Positions 1 through 13,312 of a stretch of 64,000 nt of DNA are shown piece by piece. Origin of the DNA: Xiphias gladius (lineage: Eukaryota > Chordata > Actinopteri > Istiophoriformes > Xiphiidae); contig NC_053408.1 of NCBI RefSeq assembly GCF_016859285.1, positions 13,231,213 to 13,295,212 of the forward strand, in the 5' to 3' direction. Positions within the stretch are counted from its first letter, which is position 1, and every line of letters starts with the position of its first letter. The position numbers were made by a program, and so were the translations under genes. The notes below the pieces were generated by a model. That model was not told the origin of the DNA and searched no databases. It was given only the letters and a program-made list of their open reading frames with translations.

Positions 1-3000
1 TGTCTGTGTATCCTCTCTCTCTGGATTATTAATAGAGATCTTTGTGTGAGGAAGAAAACAATATTCCCAAGTCAAAGGATCTGCTGCATGACTCTTAATG
101 ATATTGGGAGAAGAGAGAGAATCTAAATATAGACTGAAGCAAAACCAAAGTATATTCAGTGCAGTATGAGAAAGCCCTTTGAGAGCAGTGGTAGTAAGCT
201 TGTAATTCGCCAACGTAGTTTCATGTAATAACAGTCAAAAACGGAATGTTTAAACAAAGAGCAGACTTTAAATTAAGCAGCTTCTGGTTTCTTTTTATGC
301 ATCTTACACGAGTCCAACTGGGTCACCAATCATCTTTTCCTCATACTTTCCATGATACTTGGGATTCTCAGTCCGAGCTAAGCCTGCTAACTGTTCTGTG
401 TAGTCCATCTTCATATAAACAATGCATAAATAGGCCACAGGATCTATACTTAGTTTTAGCTAAGTATAGATAAGTTTAGCTGTGACTGCAGCCCACACAG
501 CCGTATCGCACACACACCACTCTCGTGTTAAACACATGGGTTTTTTGCTGCAGCCTTTAAAGTGTGAGGAAATAAAAGGCTTTCTCATTTTCATGGTTCC
601 TCGATCAGCGGAGATGCAGCCCACAGACTCTGACACCTCTGCTTCACAGTGGAGTTTATGTTGTGTCAGGTTCCCCAAAGACTCTGTAGTCTGTCTGTGG
701 GCCAGGGGAGCTGGGGGAATCCCTGGAGAAACATACAGCTGGGAGGTTATTGAATTTGAAGGAAAAAAGACAGCATGGGGGAAAAGGAGAGGATAGTGCA
801 GGAACAGTGGATTTCTGGAAAATAACTGCACCATAACCATGCAAAGGGTATACTGTATGGGGGGGTATACATTTTCCAAACAGCAGTTTTCCCTCTTTTC
901 TTTTGAACACAGGACATAGATTGGAATTACAAGTGGTAATTTATGTTGATATATATACCTCCTGTGGATTATGGTTGCTTCTTGCTGTAAGGGCTGAAAC
1001 TAGCATTTTTAAATTCCACCTTTTCTAGTTGAACATTACCCTACTCCTTCCCATTATATTCGTGCCAACATTACAGAATGCTCTTAATGCAGTTGCATTT
1101 GAGCGTCTCTCTTTCATCTTTGGTGCATATTAATGTACTCTTTTCTGCTGCATGCACAGTCTTTGCCCCCCCCCCCATTTGAGCAAAGGACAAGGACAAA
1201 TTGAAGTCTTTTCTATGCATTCACCATATGTTTGCTCACTATTAACACAAGCTGAGAAACAGCAAAAAGTTGCAAAACACAGGTATTAATATCTACTTGA
1301 AAATAAGTCATCTCATCAAAGTGTTACAGATCATTTGGTTTGATTGCATTTTTTTTTCTTTGTCTTCAGAAAATACTATGACGTACCCATAATGTACTGT
1401 AGCTACATTTTCTAATGGTATTTCTGTGTGCAGGCCCTTTAACATTATGTCCAAGAAATCTCATCTCTCAGGTCTCTGGAGACCAGAGTACAAGCCAAGT
1501 ACAATTACATTCAAGAAAATTAGTTTACATAGTGCCCCCTAAGACATTTCAAATACAGTCTCCTTGCTGTAAGACCCAAACATTTTATCCAAACATATTA
1601 CTCAAATTCAATGTTATATTTCATGGCTGATGTATTTGTTATAACATGAATCCATGAATCCCTTGAGGTTGTTGTTTTTAATGTGGGTTGGACTTGTACT
1701 GCGCAGTGGACATCTGTGATAGTTTATACAACTTCACCTCACCCCAGGGTTCAAAATAAGTATAAAAATATCAGATCTGGAACATGCAGATGAACTGAAG
1801 AACAGAATACAAGAGTGAAGCAATGGAATCAAGCTCTGTTTGTTAACCCTTTTGAAATAAGAAATAGTGATAATGATGTATAGTAGAAGCCCCAGTGGGC
1901 TGCACATTTTTATCCAGCATAAAAGTAGGAGTTTGTCCACTTCATCTGGAGGTATCAGCAACACAACCCAAATCCACTGAGTTGCTTTTATGCTTGCCTT
2001 GCATGGAAATTGTCTACTACTCACCAAAAGGACCTGGCCTGCTTGTTTTCCTTTTTTTCCCCCCTATTTGTCACATTTGCAAATTCACAACATACTGCGA
2101 GCTTATAATAAAAAAATTCAGTGCAGGGTAATACACAATTAGCCAATGTAACATGATGGAGCATTTGATTTATTAAGGTGGTTGCCATGCTGTAGTGATT
2201 ACAGGATGTACTAGTGTTGTGCTGAATTTGCTAGATTAATATGACTACTTCTACAACCGCCCCTCTTAATCAATTAGTCAACTCATTTGTTATCAGGATT
2301 TCAGTCAGCAAACACTAATAAATCAGATCAAGATTTTTTTAATCCCTGGAAAATTATGAGCCCACCTCCAGCATTATAATTCACTTTTAGAAGTTTCTGT
2401 TGTTTAATAAAGTCAATTAATTATTTTTCATGATTACAGATATTTACAGTTCAAGAAATCTGTTTCAGGTATTTACAACATCTGCAAATTGTTCGACTGT
2501 TTGACAGTTTGTTAGCTGCTGGAAGTTTTTTAAGATTCTGTATAGCGACATTTTCTACCCGCTATGGCAATATAATTTTGCACATAGCAATACAAGTACA
2601 AGGTGCCACTGTGTCCAACCATAACCCAATTTTAAAAGTTTGTTTCCTGTTTCCTTATTAAAGTGTGAAAAGAAGAATGAAGTAAAAAATGAATTGACAA
2701 AATACAGTGTAAACACAATTATTGTTCAGACTTTTTTTCATTTTGTTTTATAAAATATCACGCAATAACTTATTTGAAACATCATCGTGGTGAACTGGTT
2801 AACTTATTTCTCATTTAGTTAGTCGTGGTGCTCTGTAGGATGAAATCACAACAAAGAATAAAAGTGGTATATGTTTCTAGTAGCAAAATAACTCCTTACA
2901 GCTGGCGGAAAACTGAATCGCTAAAATAGCAAACAGTGAAATAATATACCTCTCAGTCATTGTATGACAGTCACTGAAGTGCAAGTTCAGCACATGTTGA

Positions 3001-3283
3001 TTTTGCTATAACTGAAAAAATACACTTTGCTGCCACACTGTGTACCTGGATGGATGCGTGGAAAAAAAATGACATTTAATGACAATACATAAAGACCCAG
3101 ATTGATAAAATCACATACTGAGATACCAACCACTGGAAAAGAAAAGAAAAAAGAAAAAAAGAAAAACACAAAATGACAATATTTCCCTTTTTTTGTATTA
3201 AAGAAATCTAAATCTTACTAGAGCCTTACACAACGTCCCTCATTCCTTTAAAAAGCTTTCAAAACAGACCCTGGTTTTTTAAA

Positions 3284-3333
<50 letters not shown>

Positions 3334-3355
3334 TACATATATATGTATGTATATG
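3284..3355. repeat. (TG)n(TA)n microsatellite
   Basis: Alternating TG then TA dinucleotides, broken by a few G and C substitutions, run for about 70 bases. The short ORFs over it, with Tyr/Ile repeats, are artefacts of the repeat. Confidence 0.95.
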
Positions 3356-4388
3356 TTGTTTTATCAAACAGAAAAGCTTACCTTTAAAGGACCAAAAGGT
3401 CAGTTCATTTTGTTCTCTTGCAATTTGGTGTCTCAGATACGACAATCCATTTCATTAAGGAGTTTTGCTTCCGACAAACCAAGAAATGTCATCTGGGCTG
3501 AAGCATCCATTGTAAGCGACGGCAGGTGCAGAGGATACATATATGCCAGTACTCCATCTGTAGCCAGACTGCCAGCATACAGCCAATATACAGAGAGGTA
3601 CAGTTGCCCAATCTGCAGATATTCAGATTCCAATCTCAAACTTGTGATCTTCATTAAAAGGTGTCACATGTTTGTTAGCATTCCTAGAATTAGCCTTCTT
3701 TTAAAACGCATCAAGTATATGTACAATAGCAGCCACTATACTAAGATGCAACAAAGCTCTCCTGCATTTCCTCCAGATGTTAATAATAATGATGATAACT
3801 GCGCACGGTTCGTGTTATGGATGTCCAAAGATATGAAAGGAACATTTCTGTGCTGATTCGGTGAGCCACTTTCATGACAAAACATTGCTACAGTAGTGTT
3901 AAAGACAATTTGTGCCATCGTTAAGATGCATAAATGTACCCTCACACAGAGCACACAAGGAGGTATCTAATATGCTCTTTGAAATCTGATGACAGAACCA
4001 CCGTATGTAGCACATCAAGGGAGCGGCCATATGTTGTGTCTTTAGCCTTCATTTATATTCTATTTGTGTCTCAGTGGGGCTACAGTTGAACCCTGCACAC
4101 TAGATCTGTTGGTTGGGTCGCAACACATTTACATTTACTATGAGTGTGAATGAGATTCACAACCAAAACCACTAACGCCAAGTTGAGAAAATGCATGGCT
4201 GCAATTTAGACAACCTGAGTTATTTGATCAGTCTGTTTACATGTGGCATTTTTCGGACATATTTCAAAAGATGGCTTAGATGTTTAGCATTAAACAGGAT
4301 GAATGTGCTGTGCATTGATGTAAAAGATGTTCCTTTCATGGAATAACCTCTGTGACAGCACAGTCTGGGTTTTCCCTGATATCATCAC

Positions 4389-4425
4389 TCATATTATCAT
4401 CATCATAATCATCATTATTATTCTT
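4389..4425. repeat. (ATC/ATT)n trinucleotide microsatellite
   Basis: Imperfect ATC and ATT trinucleotides; they read as an Ile run in one frame, which is not coding evidence. Confidence 0.8.
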
Positions 4426-4509
4426 CAGTTTTCCTTTTCTTCCAATAAGTTTGGGCTCATTATTGATAAGAAACACCATCATCAGTCACATGAAACAGCT
4501 CCTTTAGTT

Positions 4510-4512
<3 letters not shown>

Positions 4513-4584
<72 letters not shown>
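4513..4584. repeat. (TG)n microsatellite
   Basis: About 34 near-perfect TG dinucleotides. Such runs are common in fish and are usually length-polymorphic. Confidence 0.97.
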
Positions 4585-4585
<1 letters not shown>

Positions 4586-5559
4586 AAGGTCTGAGGCAGG
4601 GGTGCAATTTGAAAAAAAAACAAACAAAAGAACAAAAAAAAAAAATACAAAGCTGCATTACATTCAAAAACCTTGTTGATATGATTTTGATAATACTATC
4701 TCAGGTACATCTATCTGGAATAACTGGTCTCATGTCCAGTTTGTGCTCAATTGCAACAAACATTTTAGATTCCTACTTGATAAATACAGTATGTTATCCC
4801 AAAAAAGGTAATTTATTCAAATTATTTCTTTACCTTAATTATCTTCCCATTTCAAAAACACTGCAAAAGAATTGCCATGGTTGAACTTATTGACGGCTAA
4901 TTTCAGACAAAAGCACCTTCATTAAGAACAAGATCATCTAGTTCTGTCAAAAACACAAATTTTGCAAAAAAACAGTGGTGTTTGTAGAACATCCATAGAA
5001 GAGCGACTAAAAGCCTGTCCAAACATGGTAATAGACCAGATGGCACCTATCATTACCAGAATGACTGATGGCTAAACCACAAACCATGCATTCAATCCAG
5101 AGGCCTGCATAATGTCTCGCTCTTTACTTATGTGGTTGCCATATTGACCCGCCACAACCCAATATATGATTGATTTATTTCACACGTAATGATACATGGC
5201 TAGACAACTGTACACATTATATCAAACTAACAAAAATAAAGAAATACATAGTTGAAACGCAGGAAGCGTAAATGGCATTTAACATATGAAAGTTACACTG
5301 TAAAAATGTTGATCTTACAATTGTCATACAACCAGACATTATTATTATTAATATACTGTACATTTCCATTCATTCCAATCATCCTAAGATGGATGTTTAA
5401 TCCCTTCTTGAATGCTGCTGCAGATAGATGTCTAATCATCCTTATGACAGCATTTTATGGCATGATTATGGTAACCATGAGCAAAGAGGTCATATCAAAT
5501 TCCTGTCTAAAAGCAAATATCTGGCTACTGATCTGATTTAAATGACACATTGTCAACAC

Positions 5560-5565
5560 TTTATT
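5560..5565 (-). terminator. Candidate polyadenylation signal of lrrc4b
   Basis: This is the first canonical AATAAA on the minus strand that I find downstream of the lrrc4b stop, about 1.05 kb away. Further AATAAA copies lie at about 5170 and 4810, so the real cleavage site is uncertain. Confidence 0.3.
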
Positions 5566-6611
5566 TTACCCATACAGATCTTTGCATTGAATCACCTTTC
5601 CATGTTTGTGGAACATAGTTTTACCATTATTTGATGCTGGCATTTAAGTATCAGAATTGTCAATTCAAATACCAAGTAGCTGGCTTTTACAAAATACATA
5701 ATACACTTTCAGAACACAAAAAGTTTGTAATGATTATTACTGAAGCAACAGACAAAAGTTTGTCAAACAGAGATCTGCATTTACTGTTCTACAACCTAAA
5801 TGGACTTTATGTCACAAAGCCAATTCAAAGATTCACAATGAGTGTTGCAATTGAGCCCTTATGTTTCTGAGAAGTAGCCAAACTTAAAACATGTATCATA
5901 ACCAACCTCCACTGTCGCCACCCCTGATTATTCACAAAGAAACAAACTATACCAGCTTATACATCCACCCCAAAATATCTCTGCATCGGAGTCTGCAATG
6001 ATACATATTTAAATGAAAATATATTTATATAATTTGTGGATTTTTCACAGTAGTTTGTACTGCACTGTACCTTTTTGTCCATCTATTTATGCCTACATAA
6101 TTTTCACCTTGAGGGAGTCTATTGAGTCACTTGAGAGAGAGTGTGGCTTGTGTTTTGTGTGGAAGAAAAATGTCTCTTGGATTTTGTTCTGTAATATCTC
6201 CGATCTTCTGTGTGGTAAGTGCTGTGCATGACTTTCATCTCTGCTGGCCAACAACAATTTTGGGACTGATTACTCTGAAGGGCTAGTTTTTCCCTATGAG
6301 AACACAGCTTGTAGAAACTGCAAAAAACATTTGCTTTGGCACAGATTTACATTGTAGCAATGTCCATTCCTTGATCTCCATGGCCATGATCGTTACTACA
6401 AACACAAGTGGCCCATTGTGGTAATCCTTGGCTCAGTACACTGCCACGGATAAGTCTATGTGTTTGTGTATTGCCGTGTCAGTCTATCCTCTCTCCTGGT
6501 GTAATGTCAATGCACTCTAGTGTCTAATCATTCCGCGCATCAACCCAACATCAATCCCCTCTCTGTCTCTGACTCCTGCTCACTCTCTCTCTATACTCTC
6601 ACTTTTGTTTT

Positions 6612-8984
6612 TTAGATTTGAGTCTCTTGAACGTTTTCCTTCGAGCTCCCCTTGAAGAGAAGAGGCTCCATTTGGGGATTCTGGTTTTGGCCCATGAAAC
6701 CCTTGATTGATCCATGTAAGCCCATAGTAGGCATAGGGAGAGACATTGGCAGCGGTGGGGACATAGAATTGGGGTTGGTGTTGGTGCCATTGCCTGATGT
6801 GGTAAGCAGATTAGATGTAGAGATTGGGACTGAGGTACAGGAAATGGGGATATCCTGACCTTGCTGGTTTTTGTTGCTGAGGATCCCTCCTGGTCCCATC
6901 CCTTCGGTGCCAATACTAAGACCCATCACGTTGTTGTTGAAATGATGGGTCTTATAGTAATGGTTGAGAGTATCTGTACGGCCAATGTTGGGAAGGTTGA
7001 CTATTTCTGGATGATGTATCCTTAGCGTTCCTTCTCCACCTGTGCCAGAATTCATTGTTGAACCACCTGAGATGCCACTTCCAGCCCCCGCTCCAATTTC
7101 ATCTTCTACATTGACAATTTCAACTGCTCTGGCTGGGCCGTGATGCTTGTGTAGCTGGTGCTGCTTCCGGAGTTTATAGAAGACAACCAACATTACAGCT
7201 GCCATAAAAGTAATGGCCACGAAGCAACCAATGATGATCTTAGTTGTTTTCATCACATCATCCAGGCCTGGAATGTTAGTTACATCCATTATGGACACAG
7301 TCACTGCGTTTTCAGTAGCTCTGTTGGCTCGTGGGGACAGTGAGGAAAGAGAGGAGAGAGAAGGCGATATAGTGATGCCAGGTCTGCCCTCTAACACCCC
7401 TCTTTGAGCAGTAGGATTAGGGAATTCTATGAAGGTCTCATTAATATACTGTCTTGCCGAGTTCTCCTCCTCTCCTCTTACTGTCTCTACTGTTTCCACA
7501 GTGACAGTGGTGAAATAACTGTAGCTGTTGCTGGGGTCTGACGCAGACACATTGAGCACGGCGGTTGCAGTGGTGTTTCCAGCAGAGTTGGTTACCATGC
7601 AAGTGTACTGCCCAGTGTCTTGCACGGTCACATTTGTGAAGTTCAGTGTTCCGTCATGAAGCACTGAGATCCTAACTCGGTACGATCCATGGGTCATGAG
7701 AGTGCCATTGGGAGTGAACCAATTCACGGAGGTCATTGAGGTTCCAGTGCGACATTTCAGCTCAGCAGCCATGCCCTCAGTGACATTGAGGTCAGTGGGT
7801 GGCTCAACAATCACAGGGGCATAGCAGGTAAAGTGGCTCTGGTCTAGTTCCCCAATGTACTTGCCCTTTAGAGCTGGAGGCGCATGGCAGCGAGCACAAC
7901 ATGTGGTGTTGCTGGGAACTGTTTCTTTCAGCCACCAGCTGAGCCACAGAACATCACAGTTGCACACCCAAGGGTTGTGGTTGAGATGCACCCTTTCCAA
8001 CTGGTGCAAAGGGGTGAAGAGGTCATGGGGCAGGGAATGCAGGGAATTGTGGGAAAGGTTGAGCTCCTCCAGATTTTTGAGGTCATCAAAAGCATTGCGT
8101 TCAATGACTGACACTCTGGAGTGCATTAGCCACAGCTTGCGAAGTGACACTAGCCCCTGGAAAGATCCAGGCCGGACTATACCCAGCTGGTTCCCTGACA
8201 GCTCCAACTCCTCTAGTCGTACTAGTGGGGTGAGGTTAGGGATGTCCTTCAAGCCACACATGCCAAGATTCAAGAAGCGCAAGTTTACCAGACCTTCAAA
8301 GGCAGCCTCTGAGATGAAATCTAGCTTCCTGAGTTCCCCTAGATCGAGACGGCGTAAAGAGGGAACACGGTGAAAGGCAAATGCAGGCAGCGTCTCAATG
8401 GGGTTGTTTCGTAGCCATAGTTCCCTTAGCTTGCTGAGGTAATCAAAGGCTTGTGACGGTACCACTGTGAGACGGTTGTCAAAAAGCTCCAGCGTGTTGA
8501 GGTTGGGAAGGCCATTGAAAGCTCCCACCTCAATCTGTCGGATGTGGTTCTTGGAGAGCTGGAGGATTTCCAAATGCCGCAGGTGCTTAAATGTATCGGA
8601 CTTGATCACCTAGTGTAGAAACAAACACATGGAGGCACGTTGTAGCAACATTAGAATTACTGCAGTCGACATTTATTCAGTCTGAATGTATGGTCTGCTT
8701 GTAGATGAAACCATATTTACCTGAATTGAGTTTTCTTGTAGATTGAGGTATCTTGTGTTCTCTGAAATACTCTCGGGGACTTGATCTAAACTCTTCCTTG
8801 TACAGATGACACGGCTCGCCTGATTGGAGCAGGTACAAGGGGTGGGGCAGGGGGGTGCTGCCTCTGTGAGCTGAGGTCCATGGTTGTGAAACCACAACAA
8901 AAGCTGGACCAACCAGAGGAGGCTGGAAGGGGTACAGGGGCTGGTCACCATGACAACACGCATGGCAACTGAGTCATGACCCAC
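6612..8984 (-). CDS. lrrc4b: Leucine-rich repeat-containing protein 4B (netrin-G ligand 3), two coding exons
   Basis: Postsynaptic type I membrane adhesion protein; the mammalian orthologue binds LAR-family receptor phosphatases across the synapse and PSD-95-type scaffolds inside the cell. Coding exons are 8721..8984 and 6612..8609, split by a 111-bp GT-AG intron in phase 0; 753 residues. Visible in order: hydrophobic signal segment (about 18-32), LRRNT cysteines (46, 50, 52, 61), a leucine-rich repeat array to about residue 300, an LRRCT cap rich in Cys and Trp, one Ig domain (Cys374 and Cys425), a transmembrane helix (about 545-566), a Gly/Ser/Asn-rich tail, and the C-terminal PDZ ligand ETQI. 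The [11 protein letters not shown] stretch, the [14 protein letters not shown] juxtamembrane region and the KENVQETQI end match LRRC4B better than LRRC4 or LRRC4C as I recall those proteins. An in-frame Met eight codons in (8963) could be the true start. A teleost duplicate (a or b copy) cannot be told apart here. Confidence 0.93.
8610..8720 (-). other. lrrc4b: Short intron inside the LRR array of lrrc4b
   Basis: The intron starts GTAAAT right after the glutamine codon of NSIQ and ends CTAG right before a GTG codon. It falls between two leucine-rich repeats in phase 0. The GTG that opens the downstream exon is an internal valine codon (VIKSDTF), not a start codon. Confidence 0.9.
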
Positions 8985-11900
8985 CCCTATTGCTATGATG
9001 TTGATAAGTCACCTCCAAACAAGGGAATTTAAGTGCTTATCTTGATGTTCATATTCGAAGCTCTTATGCTGTATTTTATCCTTCAAGTAGTCACTTTAAA
9101 AATTGAGAGGAAAAAGTGTAATGTTATATTAAAGACTCTATTTAACATTAATAGATTCTTATTTTACTTTGCTCATGCTTCTTTGACTATCAAACACCTT
9201 GTTCTTTTCCACATGTCATTTTAGGGAACCCTGAATTTTTTTTGTTCCCATGACTATCATTAGCCTATAAATCAAATTTGGGGGAGGATTTGCTCTTGAA
9301 TGTGTTGTCTCTGTGGAGGCTGTTGCTTCTCTCTGTAGGGGGAAGAGAGAAAAGCAGAGAGAGGAAGAGGTCAACCACTTGCATAGTGCAATAGCTTTAA
9401 GATATTAGCCTACCACATACATGCAAGTATTCCCAGGACTGGATTTATATCTCAAAATATTACAATGTCTTGTCACCAGAGCACATGACAAGCTGGGTCA
9501 GGCTTTCTTTTCTAAAGACGTGGCTCTCAAATTGAGGCCTGTAGTATAACTGGTGAGTCAGCTGCCATTTTCTTCATAGGTTCAACTTAACATCTGGGTC
9601 ATGGTCTGAAATGGCCACAAAATTCTAAAACTTCAAGCTGCAGGATACCCATTAGGATGACATTCTCATCACCCACTTTATGATACTGGTATGTGTCCAG
9701 TCAGACACATACTGACAAAAGTAGAATCTAACACTTAAAAGAAAGCAAAGTTGTTGAATGCAATTGCAACTGCCAGTGGTACTCATCTAGACCTAAGGTT
9801 AATGCAGAGATTCAAGCAATCCATCATGAGGCAGTAGCACAGCATTACAAATGAGATAACAAATGACGCCTGCATGCAGTAATTTAGCAGCTAAGATATG
9901 AAGGAATGATTATTGACTACTAAAATTTTACTGCAATGCTTATGCTGTGTACAATAAGTAACACACAATCAGACTCACTCCCCAACCACTGAAGGTGATA
10001 AACCAAGCATGAAAATGACAACTAGATTGTGAACAAAGGGAAAACAATGTTGCTAAATACTTTCATGGCTTTTGTAATACATAAATGCATATTGTGTGTG
10101 TCTTTGGTTAAGAGAGTGTCACATACTTCTTGAAACAGAAATGGCTGCAAGCATCAGCAGACTCCCTAAATTTAGAAATGCTTGGGCTTGTTCCCTTCTA
10201 ATGATTAGACCAAAGAGAAAGTGTTCATTATTTTTCTCAAGCTCGACACTATGACTGTAGCAGTCACAAGCCTGTGTTGTCCGTTGAAAACAAACAAAAC
10301 AAGTGAATCTTTGTTACCTGTCATATTATATGACCACTGTGTTACCACTGTTAATATTCTATATAAAATAACTCTAAGAAACATTTTCCAAATATTTTAC
10401 TCTCTAATAAGCAAGTTATTTCTTAAAAGCTTCCATGGCAGTCCTTAGCATCTCCACCTAGAAACACAGTTGCTGTGGCAACCTGCTCACTCACCATCTT
10501 GTGTTTTACTGTCCAGTGCCCTATTCCACATTACTGTGTTTAGCTGAGCTTGATGAACAATTGCTGTTCAAATCTGATCAGCAACACCTTTATGGTCTAA
10601 ATCAGCATATATTTGACTTAAAGCTGAAGGTTTATTCCCTTATTACCAGATATACAATCTATGGTCTTTTGCTCAGTAGACACCTTTACCCAGGGGAACA
10701 AAAACTAAATGTGTAAAATCTATTTTTTTATATGAAAATATATATATTTACATAAGTGCAGGGAAATCTGACAAAGCATACAGTTGAACCTTGGCCTTCA
10801 ATATCGAAACAGAGGGAACAAGTCTGCCATGAATCTTAATATCTACAAGGTCTGAGGATTAGGTCAACATCAGTCTTTATTTAAAAACATAGCTCTGAGA
10901 ACTCTTAAAGCAGCTATTAAGAAAGCTCATAAGGGAGTGTATGCTAAAAATAGACTTTTTCAGATGCTCTGCACATCCCACAGACTCTTTCTCTGACACA
11001 TACACACACATACACACTTCCATATCCACAACTGTCCTAGGTGTAACTGCCACAGAGTAATAACAACATGTTATCCATCTCCGCTTAGAAACTAAATGTA
11101 GATTTATTTATACAAATTCCCAAACCCACATGTTACAGTATGCAGCCCCTTTGCAGCACTGCTCATTATGGTGTTCTTTACACTGCTGTCCTTCCTTGAG
11201 GAGTCTCCCTCTCATCCCCTTTCAGCAGGTAATTATGCATTTCAATAATTTGACTGAGTTGATGAAAACAAAATGCTTCCAGCTCTGTCCCAGACGTCAG
11301 AATTGTATCTGATCCATAATGGTGGTTTGATAGTTAGAATGATAAGCCAGTCAGAAAATAATTCATGGAAGTATCAAAACACAAGATTATTAATATTCAG
11401 CTGTTCAAAGAATTGATCATACCAGTGCTCTCAAACAAGAAATTGTTTTTGATGCAGTGTTTCATGCACTGATACTTAGCATTTATTATTTTCTTTGTTT
11501 TCTTATGGATGTATGGAAAATATTAGTAGTTAAATGTGATTTCCTAATTTTAAATCTAATGGTGAAGTTTGCTTTGCACTAATAAAAATGTGAGAAATGT
11601 GCAGTTGCATTCAGTGAAAATACATTCTGATGCTGCTCTAAAAATTTAGCAAAAATGTACAATTCGCTTTCGTTTTTAGCTTTAATGTGTTTCCACCATT
11701 GCATCATTACAGGAGAAAAGCCTTTGGCAGCAGTCAACAGTGAGCTGTTGGATGCATTTTTTTTTTATTATTGTAATTGAAGGAATTGAGCATTTTCTTT
11801 GCATTAAGTAACAAAAAGTCACTGGGGTGAGACAGTTAAACAATCTATCTAAAACACCACTCAGGGTAAAATTGCATTATGGGGAGAGACCTTGAATCTA

Positions 11901-13312
11901 CAAGCAGGAAGCCTGTTGCCTTGACCTCCCATCTTCAAGTGCTCCACCACATGAGAGAACAAGAACAACAGCTTACACCGACGATGGCCTTTATTTTGAG
12001 AATATTGCACCTTGACTCAGTCACCAGTGGCCTTCATCCTCATCCTTGTGCAAAATGTGATTTCTGTGGGTTTACGGCAGGGTTGAGACGTCGGCTGAAA
12101 TGAATTTTTTCTAACCAATTTCACTCAGAGGTATTTCTCTTTCTTGATCTTCGCTGTATTTTCATGTCAAGAGCAGATTGCAACCATGTAGATATTGATT
12201 ATTCGATCAGGCCTGAGAGAGCGCTCAGTCGTGAAAAGACAAATTAGCTGCAAGCTGCTGACCAATTGCTACAAACCAATCACATCATCGTAAGCGCCTG
12301 ATTGTATCAATGCCTTGCTCTCCACAACAGAGTCATTAAGGTTTATGAAGAGGCAAAAACCGTCTTGTTGTTTTCATTAAACATCGAGGCTGTGGGATGT
12401 TTCCTGTATGCCTACACAAGGCCCAATTAGACCTCATGTATTTACAGATGGTCTAGATGAACACAAAGCGACACAGGTGCAGCAGGGCCAACATCATCTA
12501 CTGTAACTATGACAACACTAGATTGATTCAGGACGTGGGAATCAGGGTAGGATGGGACGCATTTCACCAGTATAGTAACAACCATTGCTTTTAGAGGATG
12601 AAAATTGCAGGTGGATGCCAAATATTTTCTTCACTTTCAACTGATGAAAAATGGATTTTGTCATTTCTGTCATATCAACTCATGAAAAGGGCAAAACAAA
12701 AAAAAAAAAAAAAGAAAAGAAAGAAAGAAAGAAAGAAAAAAGACATAACCTGTCTATTTTCTCCTGCAGTCGCAACCTCTAGTCTGCAATCTCTCCTCAT
12801 CATATAGCCTCTAGCATAATATCTCCTACAATTCAACAGAATGGCCTTATTCATCTATGCAGCTGCGCTCACTACGGCGCACCTTCTCGGGAACGCAATT
12901 GAAATTCTGAATAGGCCTAATTCTGCACATGCTGCATTACAAAATGGCTTGCATCCATTCTCTCTTCAGGGTAATGACAACATGACTGCACCCAAAAATA
13001 ATCCATAGGCTCAGTATTTTTTTGGAAAATGTGTGTGGACATGTGAAACACATAGGCTTACGTTAGGAACCATGTTATTTTCAAACATTTGCAATGAGCA
13101 CCACAGCTTTATTCCACTGACAAGACTGTGTCTTTGGCAGATATGAATTATTTACTGAAATTATTATGTATCTGTGCAACATTTGCACATTTCATTATTC
13201 AGTCTCTATCATCTCGTGACTGATTTCAGCCCCCATGCATATTAGGCAACAAATGCGATAATTACGCCGGCCATTTCAGTCACTTCTACCTGTACATCCA
13301 ATATACACGTAC
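8985..13312. other. Upstream region of lrrc4b, probably a 5' UTR intron
   Basis: No coding exon is recognised. If the minus-strand donor at 13312 is real, this stretch is an intron between a non-coding first exon and the exon with the start codon; I could not identify a strong acceptor near 8990-9020. It holds an A/GAAA-rich run near 12.7 kb and an unusually mixed-composition block at about 11.88-12.48 kb that may be regulatory. Confidence 0.5.
12692..12742. repeat. A-rich (GAAA)n low-complexity tract
   Basis: A run of about 16 A followed by AAAG/GAAA tetranucleotides. This could be the tail of an old retroposed insertion, but no SINE body is recognised beside it. Confidence 0.85.

Larger units (their letters stand above)
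1..6611. other. 3' flank of lrrc4b, no gene recognised
   Basis: AT-rich DNA with many stops in all frames and only short unconvincing ORFs. The part next to 6612 is probably lrrc4b 3' untranslated sequence. It contains the TA, ATC/ATT and TG simple repeats listed separately. I recognise no coding exon or RNA gene here. Confidence 0.7.

Noticed and set aside
3248..3856. ORFs of 65 and 189 codons over the TA/TG repeat
   Set aside because: Their sequence is mostly translated microsatellite and neighbouring AT-rich DNA, with no domain or splice context.
4327..4884. 185-codon plus-strand ORF
   Set aside because: It consists of an Ile run from ATC/ATT repeats and a Cys-Val run from the TG repeat; not a gene.
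7855..8373. 172-codon plus-strand ORF opposite lrrc4b
   Set aside because: Antisense shadow of the LRR-coding exon; no independent coding signal.
8607..8609. GTG as a start codon for lrrc4b
   Set aside because: It is the first codon of exon 2; the upstream exon supplies the signal peptide and LRRNT, joined in frame through a clean GT-AG intron.
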